Below are positions 31,422 to 33,304 of a DNA stretch of 33,304 nucleotides, piece by piece. Made by a program: the position numbers and the translations under genes. The stretch covers positions 1 through 33,304 of the forward strand of contig JAHDWC010000010.1 in the NCBI GenBank assembly GCA_023382575.1, given 5' to 3'. Source of the DNA: Anaerolineales bacterium. GTDB taxonomy: Bacteria; Chloroflexota; Anaerolineae; Anaerolineales; Villigracilaceae. How positions within the stretch are numbered: the first letter of the stretch is position 1; each line of letters begins with the position of its first letter. The notes under the pieces were generated by a model, which had not been told where the DNA came from, ran no database searches, and worked only from the letters and a program-made list of their open reading frames with translations.

Positions 31422-31835
31422 TTAAAAAGATTCGACGGCTTTTTGTTTGTCGGTCAGGACTTCGAAGATCGACGTGTAGCCGACCATATCCAGCACGTTG
31501 AGCACTTGCGGCGTGGGGTTCAACAGTTTGACGTGCTTCTGCAATCCGCTCGTGCGTGAGCGATCCACCGATTTGAGCGCGTTCCAACCTTGCTCAGGGT
31601 CGGGGAGTTCCTCGCCGCGCATCAACAACGCAATGGAATGCAGCGCCACCAAACCCGCACTGGAGATATAAGTCAGTTCAGACAAATCCAGCAAAAGGTT
31701 CGTCGCGCCGCCCTTCTTAACATCCCGGGCAAAATCGATCAACTGCTGATACGTTTGCCCGTCCAATTGACCAGCCACACTGATGACGGAGACAGGGACA
31801 TTTCCCTGTTCCTGAGACACATTGATTTGCATCAT
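31422..31835 (-). CDS. STAS-domain protein (anti-sigma-factor-antagonist-like), copy B
   Basis: 137 residues from the ATG at 31835, with AAGGAGG upstream; the next ATG at 31832 is equally usable. The core motif DLSELTYISSAGLVALH holds the phosphorylatable serine region, and the C-terminus HVKLLNPTPQVLNVLDMVGY is nearly the same as in copy A. Both have an extra loop (here RGEELPDPEQGWNALKSVD) that standard SpoIIAA lacks. It lies 27 bases after the exonuclease stop and before a terminator, so it belongs with that gene in transcription. Its regulatory target is not visible in the window. Confidence 0.88.
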   Translation of the reverse strand: MMQINVSQEQGNVPVSVISVAGQLDGQTYQQLIDFARDVKKGGATNLLLDLSELTYISSAGLVALHSIALLMRGEELPDPEQGWNALKSVDRSRTSGLQKHVKLLNPTPQVLNVLDMVGYTSIFEVLTDKQKAVESF

Positions 31836-31862
31836 CTGCTCCTCCTTGAGAGTAATGTCCAA

Positions 31863-33083
31863 TTATAAACCCGCTTTTCTTTGCAGCCGTTCCAGCCGAT
31901 GATCGATCTCATGCAGCCAATGTTTGCGGACATAGGCCGGCAGATCGGCTTTCTCCACTTCCCGGCGCGCCGAAGCTGCCCACTGAATGGATGCGGTCAC
32001 ATCGCGGAGTTTATGTTCGTAATATTTCGCCAGCTCGATATGAGCATAGATATGACCCTTCGCCGCCGCCTCTTCCCACAACCTCACAGCTTGATTCAAA
32101 TCTCCGCGCTTTTTCTGCAAAGCAGAGATGCGCTTCACAGCCACGCCGAAATCTGTCTCCTCCAACCCAATTTCGAGTCCACGCTCGAAGAGGCGTGCCG
32201 CCTCATCCCAGTGACCAAGGTCTTCATATAATTTTCCCAACGCAATGAAATCAAGACCATGTTCCACACGCCCATTATACGGATCTGCCAGCAATTCACT
32301 GACATGTCCCAACAGCGCCGCCATCGCAACCACATCCATGGCGTTGTGATAGAACACACCACCCAATGGACGGGCATCTCCCGTTCGCAAATAATCAAAA
32401 TACAGCCAGGGGACTTCGTATCCGGGCACTTCTTCGGACGAACGCGTAAAACCGAGCACATGCTCTTCGAGATATTTCAACGCGCGCGAAGGCAGTCGGT
32501 CGCGCCATAAGCGCCTCGCCAGCGGAAGCAGATCGATGTGAGCATAATCTTTGAAAGGCAGGGGAATGCGATGCATTTTGTAACGCGTCACCAGCAAAGG
32601 CGCATCGAAGGATTTGCCATTGAACGTCACCAAACCTTCGCATGGCGCCAGAAAATGGATCAGCGCTTCGAGCATGGCGGGCTCTTCAGATGGGTCGCGC
32701 AAAAAGAATTGTTTGAGGACGAATTTGTCGTCTATGAAACGCGCCACCCCAACGAGAAACGCCAGTGTTCCAGTTCCGCCGGAAACACCGGAGGTTTCTG
32801 TATCGAGAAACGCAAATTTGTGGACGGGCATGTCCGCAATGCGCGGGTCATTTGCCCATTGCGAAATAAATGAAAGTGGAAATGAGGAATAGGGAGAAAC
32901 ACCCCCATGCAGATAGTCCTCGCCGAAGACTTGCTCGGAGACAAACGCATCGCCGCGCGGCGTGGAGTGGATATTTCCAGCGACGACTGATTCTATGGTG
33001 TGGCTGTCAACTTTCGGCGGAGTTTGAAGCGAGTTTGCCGTCTTGACGCCGAGAGATTTCAGTTTATCTGCAAGCGAGGGCAT
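31863..33083 (-). CDS. YprB-like DEDD 3'-5' exonuclease with C-terminal helical repeats
   Basis: 406 residues. The RNase-H-like exonuclease domain (about 85-260) has acidic residues D94 and E96 (FLDTETSG), D160 (FNGKSFDAPLL) and the H246/D250 pair (YHNAMDVVAM), forming a complete catalytic set. The tail (about 270-395) is helical with TPR/Sel1-like units (ALGKLYEDLGHWDEAARLFE; LWEEAAAKGHIYAHIELAKYY). It resembles Bacillus YprB, whose substrate is not known. TAAAAT lies 7 bases before the ATG and no Shine-Dalgarno is seen, although the sortase gene ends only 17 bases upstream. Confidence 0.9.
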   Translation of the reverse strand: MPSLADKLKSLGVKTANSLQTPPKVDSHTIESVVAGNIHSTPRGDAFVSEQVFGEDYLHGGVSPYSSFPLSFISQWANDPRIADMPVHKFAFLDTETSGVSGGTGTLAFLVGVARFIDDKFVLKQFFLRDPSEEPAMLEALIHFLAPCEGLVTFNGKSFDAPLLVTRYKMHRIPLPFKDYAHIDLLPLARRLWRDRLPSRALKYLEEHVLGFTRSSEEVPGYEVPWLYFDYLRTGDARPLGGVFYHNAMDVVAMAALLGHVSELLADPYNGRVEHGLDFIALGKLYEDLGHWDEAARLFERGLEIGLEETDFGVAVKRISALQKKRGDLNQAVRLWEEAAAKGHIYAHIELAKYYEHKLRDVTASIQWAASARREVEKADLPAYVRKHWLHEIDHRLERLQRKAGL

Positions 33084-33100
33084 GCAGATAATTTTAATCG

Positions 33101-33304
33101 TTAAACGTCTATGTAGGCGAAATTGACGGGGTCGATGGATTTTTCAATGACCGGTTTGGCGATGATGAAAAGCCTGCCCCAACTTGAATTGCCTTCGTTC
33201 TCGATACAGGTTTGCAGAGTGAGATGGAATTCGCCACGATAAACCTGATTGAAAAGTTGCTCGGCGGTGAGAATGGATTCGGTCTCAAGGTCACGAAAAT
33301 CGCT
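33101..33304 (-). CDS. Sortase, C-terminal fragment (partial, N-terminus outside window)
   Basis: 67 residues to TAA at 33101-33103, entering from the window edge in frame. The end of the sortase fold is visible: TLQTC (fragment residues 29-33) with the catalytic cysteine, and the arginine of SWGRLFIIAKP (R44) at the usual distance on the next strand. Sortases join surface proteins to the cell envelope or to each other. The class and the target signal cannot be given from this piece. Finding a sortase supports an envelope with surface-anchored proteins. Confidence 0.75.
   Translation of the reverse strand, partial: SDFRDLETESILTAEQLFNQVYRGEFHLTLQTCIENEGNSSWGRLFIIAKPVIEKSIDPVNFAYIDV

Noticed and set aside
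33109-33294. Ser/Pro-rich minus-strand frame of 61 codons near the right edge
   Set aside because: It is a shadow of the sortase fragment in another frame, which carries the TLQTC motif.
1-33304. CRISPR array, prophage, insertion sequence, tRNA or rRNA gene
   Set aside because: No spaced direct repeats, transposase, integrase or cloverleaf-like sequence was seen on either strand by eye; a dedicated tRNA scan was not possible here.

Overview
The window looks like a chromosomal segment of a Chloroflexota bacterium, most likely an Anaerolineae-type organism. This is inferred from moderate GC, Pro/Thr-rich lipoprotein linkers, a YacL-type membrane PIN/TRAM protein, TolB-like propeller proteins with one membrane anchor, and a short palindromic intergenic element of a kind I associate with this group. 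No rRNA, tRNA, CRISPR array, transposase or phage gene was seen. Coding density is high and no gene-free stretch exceeds about 200 bases.

Layout, left to right. 1-2.8 kb (minus): a pair of ABC exporter half-transporters; the complete one has a degenerate catalytic site, so the pair is probably a heterodimeric exporter. 2.9-3.1 kb (plus): an overlooked 49-residue membrane protein. 3.1-7.9 kb (minus): a family GH1 beta-glycosidase, the rRNA methyltransferase RlmB, cysteinyl-tRNA synthetase and a YacL-like PIN/TRAM protein. 8.0-11.3 kb (plus): MoaA, a HAD phosphatase and an ACT-domain malic enzyme. 11.3-13.2 kb (minus): a class I aminotransferase behind an attenuator-like leader, and a Nudix hydrolase. 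13.2-19.5 kb (minus): a compact run of two M1-type lipoprotein peptidases, a RibD-type reductase, RibA, an SDR enzyme, a 40-codon alpha/beta-hydrolase remnant and an EamA transporter. 19.6-20.1 kb: an SRPBCC protein.

20.2-29.0 kb (minus) is the metal region. A Fur-family regulator (probably Zur) is transcribed with ZnuA, ZnuC and ZnuB from a promoter whose start region is covered by a 19-bp palindrome very like an actinobacterial Zur box. Just upstream lies a tightly coupled four-gene operon: a YcgR/YraQ-type permease, a YcgQ-type partner, a membrane-anchored Ig-like plus beta-propeller protein, and a fusion of a NicO-family metal permease with an EF-hand-like ectodomain and a C-terminal beta-propeller. 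The last two genes overlap by ATGA junctions. This is the best candidate in the window for an undescribed system, probably metal transport or sensing at the cell surface.

29.1-33.3 kb (minus): a rhodanese, two STAS-domain proteins that flank a ferric-reductase-like flavohaem oxidoreductase, a YprB-like DEDD exonuclease with a helical-repeat tail, and the C-terminal end of a sortase. Recurrent structural signals include strong intrinsic terminators between operons and a repeated arrangement of a -10-like hexamer 6-8 nt before start codons that lack a Shine-Dalgarno sequence, which suggests leaderless transcripts.
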